From an uncultured Lactobacillus sp. (lineage in GTDB: Bacteria; Bacillota; Bacilli; Lactobacillales; Lactobacillaceae), in assembly GCA_937916845.1 (NCBI GenBank), contig CALFSK010000042.1, positions 1 to 56,350 of the forward strand: 56,350 nt of DNA, read 5' to 3'. The position numbers and the translations under genes were made by a program. Every line of letters starts with the position of its first letter. The first letter of the stretch is position 1. Below the pieces are notes generated by a model that saw only the letters and a program-made list of their open reading frames with translations, was not told the origin of the DNA and ran no database searches. Of the stretch, positions 8,377 through 16,925 are shown piece by piece.

Positions 8377-9867
8377 TTATTTAGCGAGTTCCGCGATCAT
8401 CGCATCAAGATGCTTCATCGTCGTTTCGCGACCTAATAATTCGATGGTTTCTGGTAATTCAGGACCATGCATTTCATGGGAGACGGCAATCCGAATCGGC
8501 ATGTAAAGTTGACGACCCTTAATCTTAGTATCTTTTTGAATGCTCTTAATCGTCTTTTGAATTTCAGTTGCTTCAAAGACATCGATGTCTTCAACGCGTT
8601 TCCGGAATTCCTTTAAGACGATTGGCGCAGTTTCATTATCAAGTTCCGCCTTGGCTTCATCGTTAATGTCAGCTGGACCGTTAAAGAACAAGTCAGCTAA
8701 GTCGACGATTTGACCCGTGTAACTCATTTGGTTCTTGTAAAGTGAAACTAACGTCCGGGTCCATTCGATTTGACTCATGTCAGGACGTTTTGGTAACCGA
8801 CCGGCTTTGATCAATTGACGAATTGACATCGCAAAGACTTCGTTTTCGTCAGCCTTCTTGATATATTGGTTGTTGACCCATTCCAACTTCTTGCCATCAA
8901 ATGAGGCTGGTGACTTGCTCAAACGCTTTTCATCGTACATCTTGATGAATTCACGCTTCGTGAACAATTCACTTTCACCAACTGGTGACCACCCTAATAG
9001 GATGATGAAGTTGAGCATCGCTTCTGGTAAGTAACCCAATTCACGGTATTGTTCGATAAATTGGAGCACCGTTTCGTCACGTTTACTTAATTTCTTACCG
9101 GTTTCGGTATTGATAATTAAGCTCATGTGGCCAAACTTAGGTGCTTCCCAACCAAAGGCTTCGTAAATCATTAATTGTTTAGGCGTGTTGGCAACGTGAT
9201 CATCACCACGGAAAACGTGGCTGATTTGCATCATGTGATCATCAACCACAACGGCAAAGTTATACGTTGGCATCCCGTCACGTTTCTTAATGACGAAGTC
9301 ACCACCGACCGTCTTGGATTCAAAGGAGACGTTTCCTTTAACCATGTCATCCCAAGCGTAAGTTTTACCTTCTGGGACGTGGAAACGAATAACAGGCTTT
9401 AATCCCGCCGCTTTAGCAGCGGCAATCTTAGCTTGTTTTTCTTCTTCGGTCATGCCAGCAAATTCGTACACGTAATGTGGCATTTCTTTGTTGGATTTTT
9501 GGACGTCACGCTGAGCTTTTAATTCGTCTTCCGTCATGTAAGACTCATAAGCTTTGCCTTCATCGATCAATTGTTGAATCAACGGATCGTAAATAGACTT
9601 CCGTTCAGATTGACGGTAGGGACCGTAGTCGCCACCAATATCTGGACCTTCATCCCAATCCATGCCTAACCATTTCAGGTTATCCATTTGACTCTTTTCA
9701 CCATCAGCGACGTTCCGCTTTAAATCGGTGTCTTCGATTCGAAGAATAAACTTCCCTTTATTATGCCGGGCAAATAAATAGTTAAACAATGCTGTCCGGG
9801 CATTACCAATGTGTAAATGGCCAGTTGGACTTGGTGCGTAACGCACACGAATCTTGCTCTTTGCCAA
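8377..9867 (-). CDS. gltX: Glutamyl-tRNA synthetase
   Basis: A class I synthetase of 496 residues that charges tRNA-Glu and, in lactobacilli, usually also tRNA-Gln for later amidation. The HIGH motif appears as [20 protein letters not shown] near the N-terminus, and the KMSKS-equivalent is [12 protein letters not shown]. The start is taken as the TTG at 9867, giving [14 protein letters not shown], with GAGGCG about 9 nt upstream; the ORF is open further to 9900. It ends at a strong terminator. Confidence 0.95.
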   Translation of the reverse strand: MAKSKIRVRYAPSPTGHLHIGNARTALFNYLFARHNKGKFILRIEDTDLKRNVADGEKSQMDNLKWLGMDWDEGPDIGGDYGPYRQSERKSIYDPLIQQLIDEGKAYESYMTEDELKAQRDVQKSNKEMPHYVYEFAGMTEEEKQAKIAAAKAAGLKPVIRFHVPEGKTYAWDDMVKGNVSFESKTVGGDFVIKKRDGMPTYNFAVVVDDHMMQISHVFRGDDHVANTPKQLMIYEAFGWEAPKFGHMSLIINTETGKKLSKRDETVLQFIEQYRELGYLPEAMLNFIILLGWSPVGESELFTKREFIKMYDEKRLSKSPASFDGKKLEWVNNQYIKKADENEVFAMSIRQLIKAGRLPKRPDMSQIEWTRTLVSLYKNQMSYTGQIVDLADLFFNGPADINDEAKAELDNETAPIVLKEFRKRVEDIDVFEATEIQKTIKSIQKDTKIKGRQLYMPIRIAVSHEMHGPELPETIELLGRETTMKHLDAMIAELAK

Positions 9868-10040
9868 TGTGATTAACGCCTCTTTCATTATTTTTATCAC
9901 TTACTGTGACGATATAAAACCAGTGACGCCCCGCTTCAATAACCGAGACGCCATCCGGTCCACTTGCTTATCCAGTTTACCATGTTTACCGCTAAAAATT
10001 AAGTTTCCGCCTTGATTTTCCCACGATAAACTAATCAATC

Positions 10041-11252
10041 TTAGTGGCGATTATTATGGTTGTTTCCACCGCTTTGCGGATTGTCGTTATTGTGGCTGCT
10101 GCGATTATTACTATGCTTATTGCCAGTATGACCGCTCTCGTTTTCGGTATGGTCCGAAATCCCACGATTGGCATGTGCTAGCCGTGCAAAGATCATCCGA
10201 CCCGCATCCGTCTGCAACGCACTCGTCACAATGACATCCACTTTTTCGTTGATGTAGAATTTCCCATCTTCAACCACGACCATGGTCCCGTCATCAAGGT
10301 AACCAACCCCTTGTTGCCGCTCGCTACCATTCTTAACCACCATGACGTTCATTTCTTCACCAGGAATGACCCGTGGTTTCAAGGACTTAGCCAATTGATT
10401 GATGTTTAAAACTTGAACGTTTTGGAATTCAATCACTTTGTTTAAGTTGTAATCGTTCGTGACGATCACACCGTTGACTTTTTTAGCCAACTGGATGAGT
10501 TTGCTATCCACTTCTGGAATGTCTTCGAAGTCACCCTCATACATTTCAACGGGAATGATATTTTCATTTTGGAGCTTGTTTAAAATATCCAAGCCCCGTC
10601 GACCCCGGACCCGCTTAATACTATCCGCAGAATCCGCAATGTACTGTAATTCGTACAGAACAAAGTTAGGTACCAGCAACGTGCCTTCCAAAAAGCCCGT
10701 CTTGACGATGTCGTAAATTCGACCATCAATCAAAATGTTGGTATCCAAAATCTTGTAATGGTGATAGTTTTTGTCCGGCTGAGCATCCGTAATTTCCGGG
10801 TCGGCTTCCTTCTCACGCCGCCGAAAATTAAAGACTTTCCGCCATTCATCGATTCGTGTCGTACCGACCCGGGCACCGATATAGCCAAAAAATAGCATCA
10901 AAATAATTGGGATGACCGTGTTCAATAAGAATAACGGACTGCGATTGAATAATTGCGAAATCAGAACCGCGATCAGTAACCCAATAATAAAACCGATACT
11001 TCCAAATAATAACGTCATTGGATTTTGCTTCGACAGATTTTTTTCAACCCGGTCCACTAGCCGCACCGCGGCATTCGCTAAGAATAGCGACAGAACCCAT
11101 AAAACTAACGCTCCCAACACAAAGTTGGTTAAGATGTTATTCACTAGTACGTTTGGTTGCGCCCAAATCGTGTCCCATAAAAACGGCAGGTAAGTTAGTC
11201 CTAACGTCCCACCGACAACGATAAACACGAGTCGCACCGTTAACTTCTTCAT
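10041..11252 (-). CDS. yacL: YacL-type membrane protein with PIN and TRAM domains
   Basis: The 403-residue protein has four predicted N-terminal membrane helices (about residues 5-24, 42-62, 82-102, 107-127), then a cytoplasmic PIN domain (ILDTNILIDGRIYDIV, VTNDYNLNKV) and a TRAM domain (PGEEMNVMVVKNG and VGYLDDGTMVVV). Its biochemical role is not settled. The last 45 or so residues are a low-complexity His/Asn/Ser tail that is unusual for the family. The ATG at 11252 follows AAGGAG. It is 20 nt downstream of radA, the conserved radA-yacL order. Confidence 0.9.
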   Translation of the reverse strand: MKKLTVRLVFIVVGGTLGLTYLPFLWDTIWAQPNVLVNNILTNFVLGALVLWVLSLFLANAAVRLVDRVEKNLSKQNPMTLLFGSIGFIIGLLIAVLISQLFNRSPLFLLNTVIPIILMLFFGYIGARVGTTRIDEWRKVFNFRRREKEADPEITDAQPDKNYHHYKILDTNILIDGRIYDIVKTGFLEGTLLVPNFVLYELQYIADSADSIKRVRGRRGLDILNKLQNENIIPVEMYEGDFEDIPEVDSKLIQLAKKVNGVIVTNDYNLNKVIEFQNVQVLNINQLAKSLKPRVIPGEEMNVMVVKNGSERQQGVGYLDDGTMVVVEDGKFYINEKVDVIVTSALQTDAGRMIFARLAHANRGISDHTENESGHTGNKHSNNRSSHNNDNPQSGGNNHNNRH

Positions 11253-11272
11253 CGCGACGACTCCTTTATAAA

Positions 11273-12649
11273 TTAGTTTGGCTGTTGTAATGCTAACTGT
11301 AGGGCTTCTTTCAAGGTTGAAACCCCAATGACATTAATCCCCTTTGGAATATCCCAGCCTTGCAGATTATTCTTCGGGATAAAGATTCGCTCAAAACCAA
11401 GTTTGGCCGCTTCACCGACCCGTTGTTCGATCCGGTTAACGCGCCGAATTTCACCAGTCAACCCAACTTCACCGACAAAACAATCGGTAGGACGGGTCTG
11501 CTGATCACGATAACTCGAGGCCACGCTGACAGCAATTGCCAAATCAATTGCGGGTTCATCAAGTTTGACCCCACCGGCCGCCTTCAAATAGGCATCCTGA
11601 TTTTGTAACATCAAGCTAGCCCGTTTTTCAAGCACGGCCATCAGTAACGACACCCGGTTATGGTCCAAGCCACTAGCGGTCCGTTTGGCATTACCAAAGA
11701 CCGTCGGCGTCACTAACGCCTGAACTTCGACCAAGATTGGGCGCGTCCCTTCCATCGAAACCACGATGGCTGAGCCGGTCGCATCTTTCAGCCGTTCTTC
11801 CAAGAAAATTTCCGACGGGTTAGCGACTTCGTATAAGCCACCCGTCCGCATTTCAAAGATACCAAGTTCATTAGTAGATCCAAACCGGTTTTTAACGGCC
11901 CGCAAGATCCGGTAAGTATGGTGCAAGTCACCTTCAAAGTAGAGCACGGTGTCCACCATGTGTTCCAAAATCTTGGGCCCAGCGATGGCGCCACCCTTAG
12001 TCACGTGTCCAACAATAAAGATCGTAATTCCGTTCGTTTTTGCGATTTGTAAAAGTTCCGCCGTAATTTCACGAATTTGTGACACTGAGCCAATTGCAGA
12101 ATCGACGTCCGGTTCCTGCATGGTTTGAACCGAATCAATAACCACAAACTCTGGCTTCATTGATTCAATCGTCGCCCGGATATTTGACATATCCGTTTCC
12201 GGATAGAGGTAGAAGTCTTCACTATCGACCGCCAACCGGTCGGCCCGCATTTTGACTTGGGACGCACTTTCTTCACCGGTCACGTACAGAACCGAGCCAC
12301 CCGTTTCAGCGAGTTGCCCTGAGACTTGTAACAGTAAGGTTGACTTCCCGATGCCGGGGTCCCCACCAATTAAAACTAGGGAACCTGGCACGACACCGCC
12401 ACCCAAGACCCGGTTAAACTCTTGAAGCTTCGTCTTGACGCGTGGCGTTTTCGTTAAAGAAACTTCCTTTAACCGTTGGGGCTTCGCCGACTTACCGGCA
12501 AAGCTGACCCGCGACTTGCGGTCCGGCTTTTTATCAAAGTGTTCTTCAACCAACGTGTTCCACTCGCCACAGTTGGGACAACGCCCAAGATAACGTGGGG
12601 TCGAATACCCACAATTAGAACAAACAAACTGGGTCTTCACTTTTGCCAC
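11273..12649 (-). CDS. radA: DNA repair protein RadA
   Basis: RadA/Sms is a RecA-like branch-migration helicase that processes recombination intermediates. The 458-residue protein starts with a four-Cys zinc finger ([21 protein letters not shown], key Cys at residues 10, 13, 27, 30). It continues with Walker [11 protein letters not shown], the RadA-specific KNRFG motif ([13 protein letters not shown]) and a C-terminal Lon-protease-like domain. The start is a GTG at 12649 behind GGGAGGCC. Confidence 0.96.
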   Translation of the reverse strand: MAKVKTQFVCSNCGYSTPRYLGRCPNCGEWNTLVEEHFDKKPDRKSRVSFAGKSAKPQRLKEVSLTKTPRVKTKLQEFNRVLGGGVVPGSLVLIGGDPGIGKSTLLLQVSGQLAETGGSVLYVTGEESASQVKMRADRLAVDSEDFYLYPETDMSNIRATIESMKPEFVVIDSVQTMQEPDVDSAIGSVSQIREITAELLQIAKTNGITIFIVGHVTKGGAIAGPKILEHMVDTVLYFEGDLHHTYRILRAVKNRFGSTNELGIFEMRTGGLYEVANPSEIFLEERLKDATGSAIVVSMEGTRPILVEVQALVTPTVFGNAKRTASGLDHNRVSLLMAVLEKRASLMLQNQDAYLKAAGGVKLDEPAIDLAIAVSVASSYRDQQTRPTDCFVGEVGLTGEIRRVNRIEQRVGEAAKLGFERIFIPKNNLQGWDIPKGINVIGVSTLKEALQLALQQPN

Positions 12650-12780
12650 TAAAATTGGCCTCCCATCCGTGCACCGTTTCGGCGCTTAATCGACATTCAA
12701 TGTACATGACTTTATTTTACCATTATTAACCATTAAAGCCGGTAAATCGCATCAGTTTAATGGATTTTTATCTATTACTA

Positions 12781-12815
12781 CCGTTCCACCAGCCAAACCT
12801 GGTGTGCTATGAGGA
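12781..12815 (-). repeat. Partial, diverged copy of the element B 3' arm
   Basis: The plus-strand stretch CCAGCCAAACCTGGTGTGCT followed by ATGAGG closely matches CCAGACAAAACTGGTGTGCT followed by TATGAGG at 12842-12867, which is the 3' arm of element B copy 1. Its own 5' partner arm is absent, so it looks like a truncated remnant of another B element. Confidence 0.6.
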
Positions 12816-12840
12816 CCAGCTGTGCCTGATTAACCGCTTC

Positions 12841-12995
12841 GCCAGACAAAACTGGTGTGCTTATGAGGGACGGTTCCAGCCAAAGTTCGGTCTGGAACCT
12901 CGCTTCAAAGCCGATACCCACATCTTTGAAGCGCCCCACAATATTGGCCAAGACCCCCGCCAATATTGTCGCCACAGCACACCAATTTTGTCTGA
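12841..12995 (-). ncRNA. Structured element B, copy 1
   Basis: On the minus strand this 155-nt unit folds into a closed multibranch structure. The outer helix is GTCAGACAAAATTGGTGTGCT (12995-12976) with AGCACACCAGTTTTGTCTGGC (12861-12841). Inner hairpins pair ACAATATTGGC with GCCAATATTGT, GCTTCAAAG with CTTTGAAGC, and GGTTCCAG with CTGGAACC. Copy 2 at 16694-16857 differs mainly by compensatory changes. G-U wobbles fit only the minus-strand RNA. Function unknown; it lies between radA and element A copy 1. Confidence 0.75.
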
Positions 12996-13063
12996 CTTCA
13001 CTATATACAGTTTCCCTATTATTTGAGGAGTTCCTTATGTGATGGCTTAACTTACTAAAATAT

Positions 13064-13241
13064 CGGAGGTTGTCACTGATAACATCGGTCGTGATGGTGA
13101 TATTTGGTCGGTGTTTTTCCGACCTTATATCACCGGACGGTCCAGAACAATTGCGCTTTTTGCAAGTGTTCTGGGCGAGGGTTAAGACCGCTTCTCAGGC
13201 TTAACCCGGTCCCACGACCGCATGCTATCAGTGACAACCGG
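13064..13241 (+). ncRNA. Structured element A, copy 1
   Basis: On the plus strand this 178-nt unit is closed by GGTTGTCACTGAT (13068-13080) with ATCAGTGACAACC (13227-13239). Inside are CGGTCGTG (13086-13093) with CACGACCG (13213-13220), a two-part hairpin (13096-13102 with 13128-13134; GGTCGG at 13106-13111 with CCGACC at 13119-13124), a hairpin 13142-13149 with 13167-13174, and a hairpin 13179-13186 with 13200-13207. Copy 2 (16476-16653, inverted) keeps the helices with many compensatory changes. It ends 10 nt beyond the dut stop. No known RNA family was recognised. Confidence 0.75.
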
Positions 13242-13251
13242 ATTAGGTCGG

Positions 13252-13788
13252 CTATCGATTCGTTGACCCAAAACCACCGGAACGGGTGGTTGTGACGTCG
13301 GCTTCGTTATCGGCTGTCAGATAGTGGGTAAAGATGCCTTGCGCAATCCGTTCACCCTTTTTGATGTGGACGTCGCGAATGCCCATGTTGATCAATTGGG
13401 CGTAGATGGCCCCTTCATTTTTAGCGTTGTTGTAGTAGTCCGCATCGATTACACCAATCCCGTTCGGTAAAATCAGGTTGCGCTTCAACGGGTTGCTGGA
13501 GCGGTTCGCCATCAACAAATATTCGCCGTCATTCATGTAGGCCTTAATCCCCGTTGGAACTAAAAACGGTTTTAACGTCTTTGCGGCGGCGTCTAAGTCC
13601 GCTTCGGAACTTTTTTCGCCGTGGTGTAACTGCCACAAGATCTTAATGAAGTTCAGTTTCCAAATCGATGGTAACGTAAAATCTTCCGCCGCTTCAAAGT
13701 CGTATCCAGCCGCTTGCTTCGTTGTCCGATAAGGGACGTGTAATCCTTGGTCAGTGTATGCGCTCACAATCTCAAATCCTCGGGCCAT
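13252..13788 (-). CDS. dut: dUTP diphosphatase
   Basis: dUTPase hydrolyses dUTP to dUMP, keeping uracil out of DNA. The five trimeric-dUTPase motifs are present in order: AGYDFEAAED, NRSSNPLKRNL, NGIGVIDADYYN, GERIAQGIF and the C-terminal RSGGFGSTNR. At 178 residues it is longer than the roughly 145-residue standard form, with an insertion between motifs 1 and 2 (about residues 38-75), as in enzymes from lactobacilli and their phages. The ATG at 13788 follows TAGGAATTAAA. No phage genes lie nearby. Confidence 0.92.
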   Translation of the reverse strand: MARGFEIVSAYTDQGLHVPYRTTKQAAGYDFEAAEDFTLPSIWKLNFIKILWQLHHGEKSSEADLDAAAKTLKPFLVPTGIKAYMNDGEYLLMANRSSNPLKRNLILPNGIGVIDADYYNNAKNEGAIYAQLINMGIRDVHIKKGERIAQGIFTHYLTADNEADVTTTRSGGFGSTNR

Positions 13789-13852
13789 TTTAATTCCTAC
13801 TTTCAAGTTTAATATGTGACCACATTTTACCACACTTCTACCAGTGGATTCG

Positions 13853-13881
13853 TTGACAAAATAGGCATTTACCGGTTTAAT
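13853..13881 (+). promoter_or_regulatory. Promoter of the acetyltransferase-rpiA unit
   Basis: A perfect TTGACA (13853-13858) and TTTAAT (13876-13881) are separated by 17 bp. The first ribosome binding site (AAGGTGG) lies about 27 nt downstream. Confidence 0.75.
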
Positions 13882-13921
13882 TAGCTTTAGTTATAAAACC
13901 CTTTACAAGGTGGTGACAGCA

Positions 13922-14206
13922 ATGGAATTCACGCGTGAACCGCACCGATTTTTCTTCAACGACGACCAGGGAAAATTAGCTGGTGAAATTACTTTTCCAG
14001 CCATCAATGATGATCAGACTTGGGTCATTGAACACACCTTTGTACGCGACGACTTTGGTCATCAAGGTCTCGCCGCTCAACTGACCGAAGCCGTCATTGA
14101 CGCTGCACGGGCTGAACACAAACAAATTCAGCCCCTCTGTACCTATGCCAAGGCTTACTTTGATCGTCACCCCGAAGCACAGGATATCTTAGTCACTAAG
14201 TCTTAA
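13922..14206 (+). CDS. Small GNAT-like N-acetyltransferase (YidJ/YjdJ type)
   Basis: A 94-residue protein of the small GCN5-related acetyltransferase family (PF14542-like). It has the acetyl-CoA-binding core [20 protein letters not shown] (GHQGLA resembles the R/QxxGxG/A loop) and a conserved C-terminal Tyr/Cys region [14 protein letters not shown]. Substrate unknown. The ATG at 13922 is chosen because AAGGTGG stands 8 nt upstream; two GTG codons just before it are possible. It is 20 nt upstream of rpiA and likely co-transcribed. Confidence 0.85.
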   Translation: MEFTREPHRFFFNDDQGKLAGEITFPAINDDQTWVIEHTFVRDDFGHQGLAAQLTEAVIDAARAEHKQIQPLCTYAKAYFDRHPEAQDILVTKS

Positions 14207-14226
14207 ATAAAGGAGCACGTCTACTA

Positions 14227-14913
14227 ATGAATCAGCAGGATCAATTAAAACAGCTCGTTGGCCAAAAAGCTGTTGAATATATTAAAGATGGTATGCAAGT
14301 TGGACTCGGTACCGGTTCAACCGTTAAATTTATGGTCGACGCCCTCGGTGAACGTGTTAAAAACGAACACCTTAACATTGTCGGCGTCTCAACTTCCGAA
14401 CGGACCGAAGCCCAAGCTAAAAGTTTGGGGATTCCAATGAAGTCCGTTGATGAAGTCGACCACCTCGATTTAACCATTGACGGCGCCGACGAAATCTCCG
14501 CCGACTATCAAGGGGTCAAGGGTGGCGGGGCCGCCCTTCTCTTTGAAAAGATCGTTGCCATTAATTCCGATAAAGTTATGTGGATCGTGGACGAAAGTAA
14601 AATGGTCAAACAACTTGGGGCATTTGGTTTACCCGTAGAAGTCATTCCTTATGGGAGCCAACACGTCTTTGAAAAGATGGCTGCCCGCGGTTATAACCCG
14701 GTCTTCCGTAAAGTTGACGGCGAATTTGTCCGGACCGACTCCAACAACATCATCATTGATTTGCATATCGATCCCATCACTGATCCACAGGCACTAGCCG
14801 AAGACCTGATTCACATGGTCGGCGTTGTTGAACACGGGCTATTCCTTGATATGGTCAACACAGTAATCGTCGGTCATGCTGATGGTCCCGAAGTACTTGA
14901 AGCCCGTCCATAA
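14227..14913 (+). CDS. rpiA: Ribose-5-phosphate isomerase A
   Basis: Interconverts ribose 5-phosphate and ribulose 5-phosphate in the pentose phosphate pathway. The 228-residue protein has [15 protein letters not shown] near residues 25-39 (phosphate loop), the catalytic [11 protein letters not shown] near 80-90, and [13 protein letters not shown] with the catalytic Glu and the following Lys. The ATG at 14227 follows AAAGGAGCACG. Confidence 0.96.
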   Translation: MNQQDQLKQLVGQKAVEYIKDGMQVGLGTGSTVKFMVDALGERVKNEHLNIVGVSTSERTEAQAKSLGIPMKSVDEVDHLDLTIDGADEISADYQGVKGGGAALLFEKIVAINSDKVMWIVDESKMVKQLGAFGLPVEVIPYGSQHVFEKMAARGYNPVFRKVDGEFVRTDSNNIIIDLHIDPITDPQALAEDLIHMVGVVEHGLFLDMVNTVIVGHADGPEVLEARP

Positions 14914-14933
14914 ACTTTCCTTTCACGGATTGC

Positions 14934-14962
14934 TTGTCGACACCTTCAGAAACCGATACAAT
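14934..14962 (+). promoter_or_regulatory. pepC promoter
   Basis: TTGTCG (14934-14939) and TACAAT (14957-14962) are 17 bp apart, immediately after rpiA. They would give pepC its own transcript with a leader of about 20 nt. Confidence 0.65.
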
Positions 14963-14990
14963 GAGAATAAGATTAAAGGAGCGTGATTTT

Positions 14991-16322
14991 TTGAGTAAAG
15001 AAATTAGTATGAACCAGATTGCCAATTTTCAAGCCGATTTAGATCAACACGCCGATGCAAAAGTCATCGAACGTAGCGTGACCAAGAACGGTATCTTAGC
15101 AAGCAGTCAAGATATTCAAGCAATGAGCCAAACCACCCCGGTATTTTCAATTGATTTGGACACCGGTGACGTGGCTAACCAAAAGCAAAGTGGCCGTTGC
15201 TGGATGTTCGCCGCATTGAACACGATGCGTCACGACTTAGCTGAAAAGTTCAACTTAAAGCATTTTGAATTATCTCAGAACTACACTTTCTTCTGGGACA
15301 AGTTTGAAAAGGCCAACTATTTCTACGAAAACGTCTTAGCAACTGCTGACCAACCAACTAGCAGCCGGAAAGTCGCTTGGTTAATGACCACCCCACAACA
15401 AGACGGTGGCCAATGGGACATGCTCGTTGCGATCATCCAGAAATATGGGATCGTTCCTAAGAGCGTGATGCCTGAAACCTACAACAGTTCGAAGTCCGCT
15501 GAAATCAACGCAACGTTGAACTTAAAGTTACGTAAAGACGCCGTTGAACTCCGTGAATTAGTCGCAGCTGGCACTAGTGCTGACGCCATTCAAGACCGCA
15601 AGGAAAAGATGTTGAATGAAGTTTACCGGATGTTATCTTACGCATTTGGCGAACCCGTTACCGAATTCGACTGGGAATACCGCGATGACAACAAACAATA
15701 TCACATCGACCAAGGTTTGACGCCACAAAGCTTCTTCAAGAAGTACATTGGCTGGAACTTGGACGACTACGTTTCAATCATCAACGCCCCAACCGATGAC
15801 AAACCATACAACCACACCTACACGATTGAAATGTTAGGTAACGTTTTAGGCGGTCGTGAAGTTAAACATTTGAACGTCTCAATGGCAGACTTCAAGCAAC
15901 TCGCCATCAACCAACTTAAAGCCGGCCAAAGTGTTTGGTTCGGTTGTGACGTTGGTAAGTCTTCTGACCGTCAAAAGGGTGTTATGGCCATGGACGTCTA
16001 CAACCAAGATGAATTATTCGACGTTGACTTGTCCATGTCTAAAGCAGAACGTTTGGACTACGGTCAAAGTTTGATGACCCACGCGATGGTTATCACCGGT
16101 GTCGACCTAGTTAACGGCCAACCAACTAAATGGAAGGTCGAAAACAGCTGGGGTGACAAAGTCGGAACGAAGGGCTTCTTCGTGATGAGTGACGCTTGGA
16201 TGGACGAATACTGCTACCAAGTCGTTGTTAACAAACAATTCTTACCTGATGAATTGAAAAAGGCACAAGCAGAAGAACCAACGATCTTAGCACCTTGGGA
16301 TCCAATGGGCGCTTTAGCTTAA
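14991..16322 (+). CDS. pepC: Aminopeptidase C (bleomycin hydrolase family)
   Basis: A cytoplasmic cysteine aminopeptidase of family C1B that lactobacilli use for peptide nutrition. The 443-residue length matches the family. The catalytic Cys lies in NQKQSGRCWMFAALN (about residue 70), the His in MTHAMVITGVD and the Asn in KVENSWGD near the C-terminus. The start is the TTG at 14991 behind AAAGGAGCG, 13 nt from the ribosome binding site core; a longer frame from 14934 overlaps the promoter. Confidence 0.95.
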   Translation: MSKEISMNQIANFQADLDQHADAKVIERSVTKNGILASSQDIQAMSQTTPVFSIDLDTGDVANQKQSGRCWMFAALNTMRHDLAEKFNLKHFELSQNYTFFWDKFEKANYFYENVLATADQPTSSRKVAWLMTTPQQDGGQWDMLVAIIQKYGIVPKSVMPETYNSSKSAEINATLNLKLRKDAVELRELVAAGTSADAIQDRKEKMLNEVYRMLSYAFGEPVTEFDWEYRDDNKQYHIDQGLTPQSFFKKYIGWNLDDYVSIINAPTDDKPYNHTYTIEMLGNVLGGREVKHLNVSMADFKQLAINQLKAGQSVWFGCDVGKSSDRQKGVMAMDVYNQDELFDVDLSMSKAERLDYGQSLMTHAMVITGVDLVNGQPTKWKVENSWGDKVGTKGFFVMSDAWMDEYCYQVVVNKQFLPDELKKAQAEEPTILAPWDPMGALA

Positions 16323-16344
16323 TCACATTTGCACCATGATAAAA

Positions 16345-16399
16345 ACACACGGGACACTCACGGCAATCATTGCCAGTGAGTGTCCCGTGTGTTTTTTTT
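16345..16399 (+). terminator. Strong terminator after pepC
   Basis: A near-perfect stem of more than 20 bp (ACACACGGGACACTCAC with GTGAGTGTCCCGTGTGT, plus an inner GGCAAT/ATTGCC) is followed by eight T. Five A on the other side would let it act weakly in reverse. Confidence 0.93.
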
Positions 16400-16475
16400 A
16401 ATCCTAAAAGTTGCAAGTTAATTTCAAGAATTAATTACAGCTGTATCAATATCTAGGCCAATGAGAATAGCGATT

Positions 16476-16653
16476 CCGGTCGCCACTGATGACATGCGGT
16501 CGTGGGACCGGGCCTAGCCTAAGGGACGGTCTAGCCCCTCGCCCGGAACACTTGCAAAATACGCAATTGTACCGGACCGTCCGTGGCCTAAGACCGGAAA
16601 AATCACCGGTCAAAAGCCACCTTCACGACCGATATCATCAGTGACAACCTCCG
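16476..16653 (-). ncRNA. Structured element A, copy 2
   Basis: An inverted homologue of 13064-13241. The closing helix is GGTTGTCACTGATG (16649-16636) with CATCAGTGGCGACC (16491-16478); relative to copy 1 two base pairs became U-G, which is tolerated only if the minus strand is the RNA. The inner helix GACCGG/CCGGTC replaces GGTCGG/CCGACC, and GTGGC/GCCAC-type pairs replace GTGAT/ATCAC. Loop and junction motifs such as GGACGGTCC and GGTCCCACGACCGCATG are conserved. Function unknown. Confidence 0.75.
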
Positions 16654-16693
16654 ATTACCTGATATTAACAACAGTAAGGTTATCCTGAGCGCA

Positions 16694-16857
16694 GTCGGCC
16701 AGGGTTGGTGTGCTGTGTCGGCAAAATTGGCAGGTGTTTTATATCTGCCAATTTTGCGGGACGATTCAAAGACGCGGGTTACCGGCTTTGAATCGAGGTT
16801 CCAGACCGTCCTATGGCTGGGACCGTCCCCCACAGCATACCAGCCCTGGCCGACGGA
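16694..16857 (+). ncRNA. Structured element B, copy 2
   Basis: An inverted homologue of 12841-12995. The outer helix GTCGGCCAGGGTTGGTGTGC (16694 on) pairs with GCATACCAGCCCTGGCCGAC (to 16854): 22 consecutive pairs including two G-U wobbles. Several positions that are A-U in copy 1 are G-C here. Inner hairpins pair GCAAAATTGGCAG with CTGCCAATTTTGC, GATTCAAAG with CTTTGAATC, and GGTTCCAG with CTGGGACC. Its 5' end faces element A copy 2 across about 40 bp. Confidence 0.75.
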
Positions 16858-16925
16858 GCGGACAATTTAGGCATAACTACTGTTATGGAACTGATAGCAG
16901 TTTTGGACTTTTTAACCTTTAAGCC

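Noticed and set aside
12781..13241. CRISPR-like repeat array
   Set aside because: The repeated units are inverted, diverged and only two to three in number, with no regular spacers and no cas genes.
12760..13295. Open reading frames of 60-90 codons on both strands between radA and dut
   Set aside because: They run through the helices of elements A and B, differ between copies in frame-breaking ways, lack ribosome binding sites and resemble no protein; the structure explains the sequence better.
13252..13788. dut as a prophage remnant
   Set aside because: The protein is somewhat long and phage-like, but the neighbours (radA, rpiA, pepC) are chromosomal housekeeping genes and no integrase, attachment site or phage gene is present.
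14934..14990. Longer pepC N-terminus starting at 14934
   Set aside because: It would begin inside the -35 box of a good promoter and lacks a ribosome binding site; the TTG at 14991 follows AAAGGAG.
16603..16922. Two frames of 70-76 codons between pepC and the phosphoglycerate mutase
   Set aside because: These overlie the second copies of elements A and B and have no ribosome binding sites.
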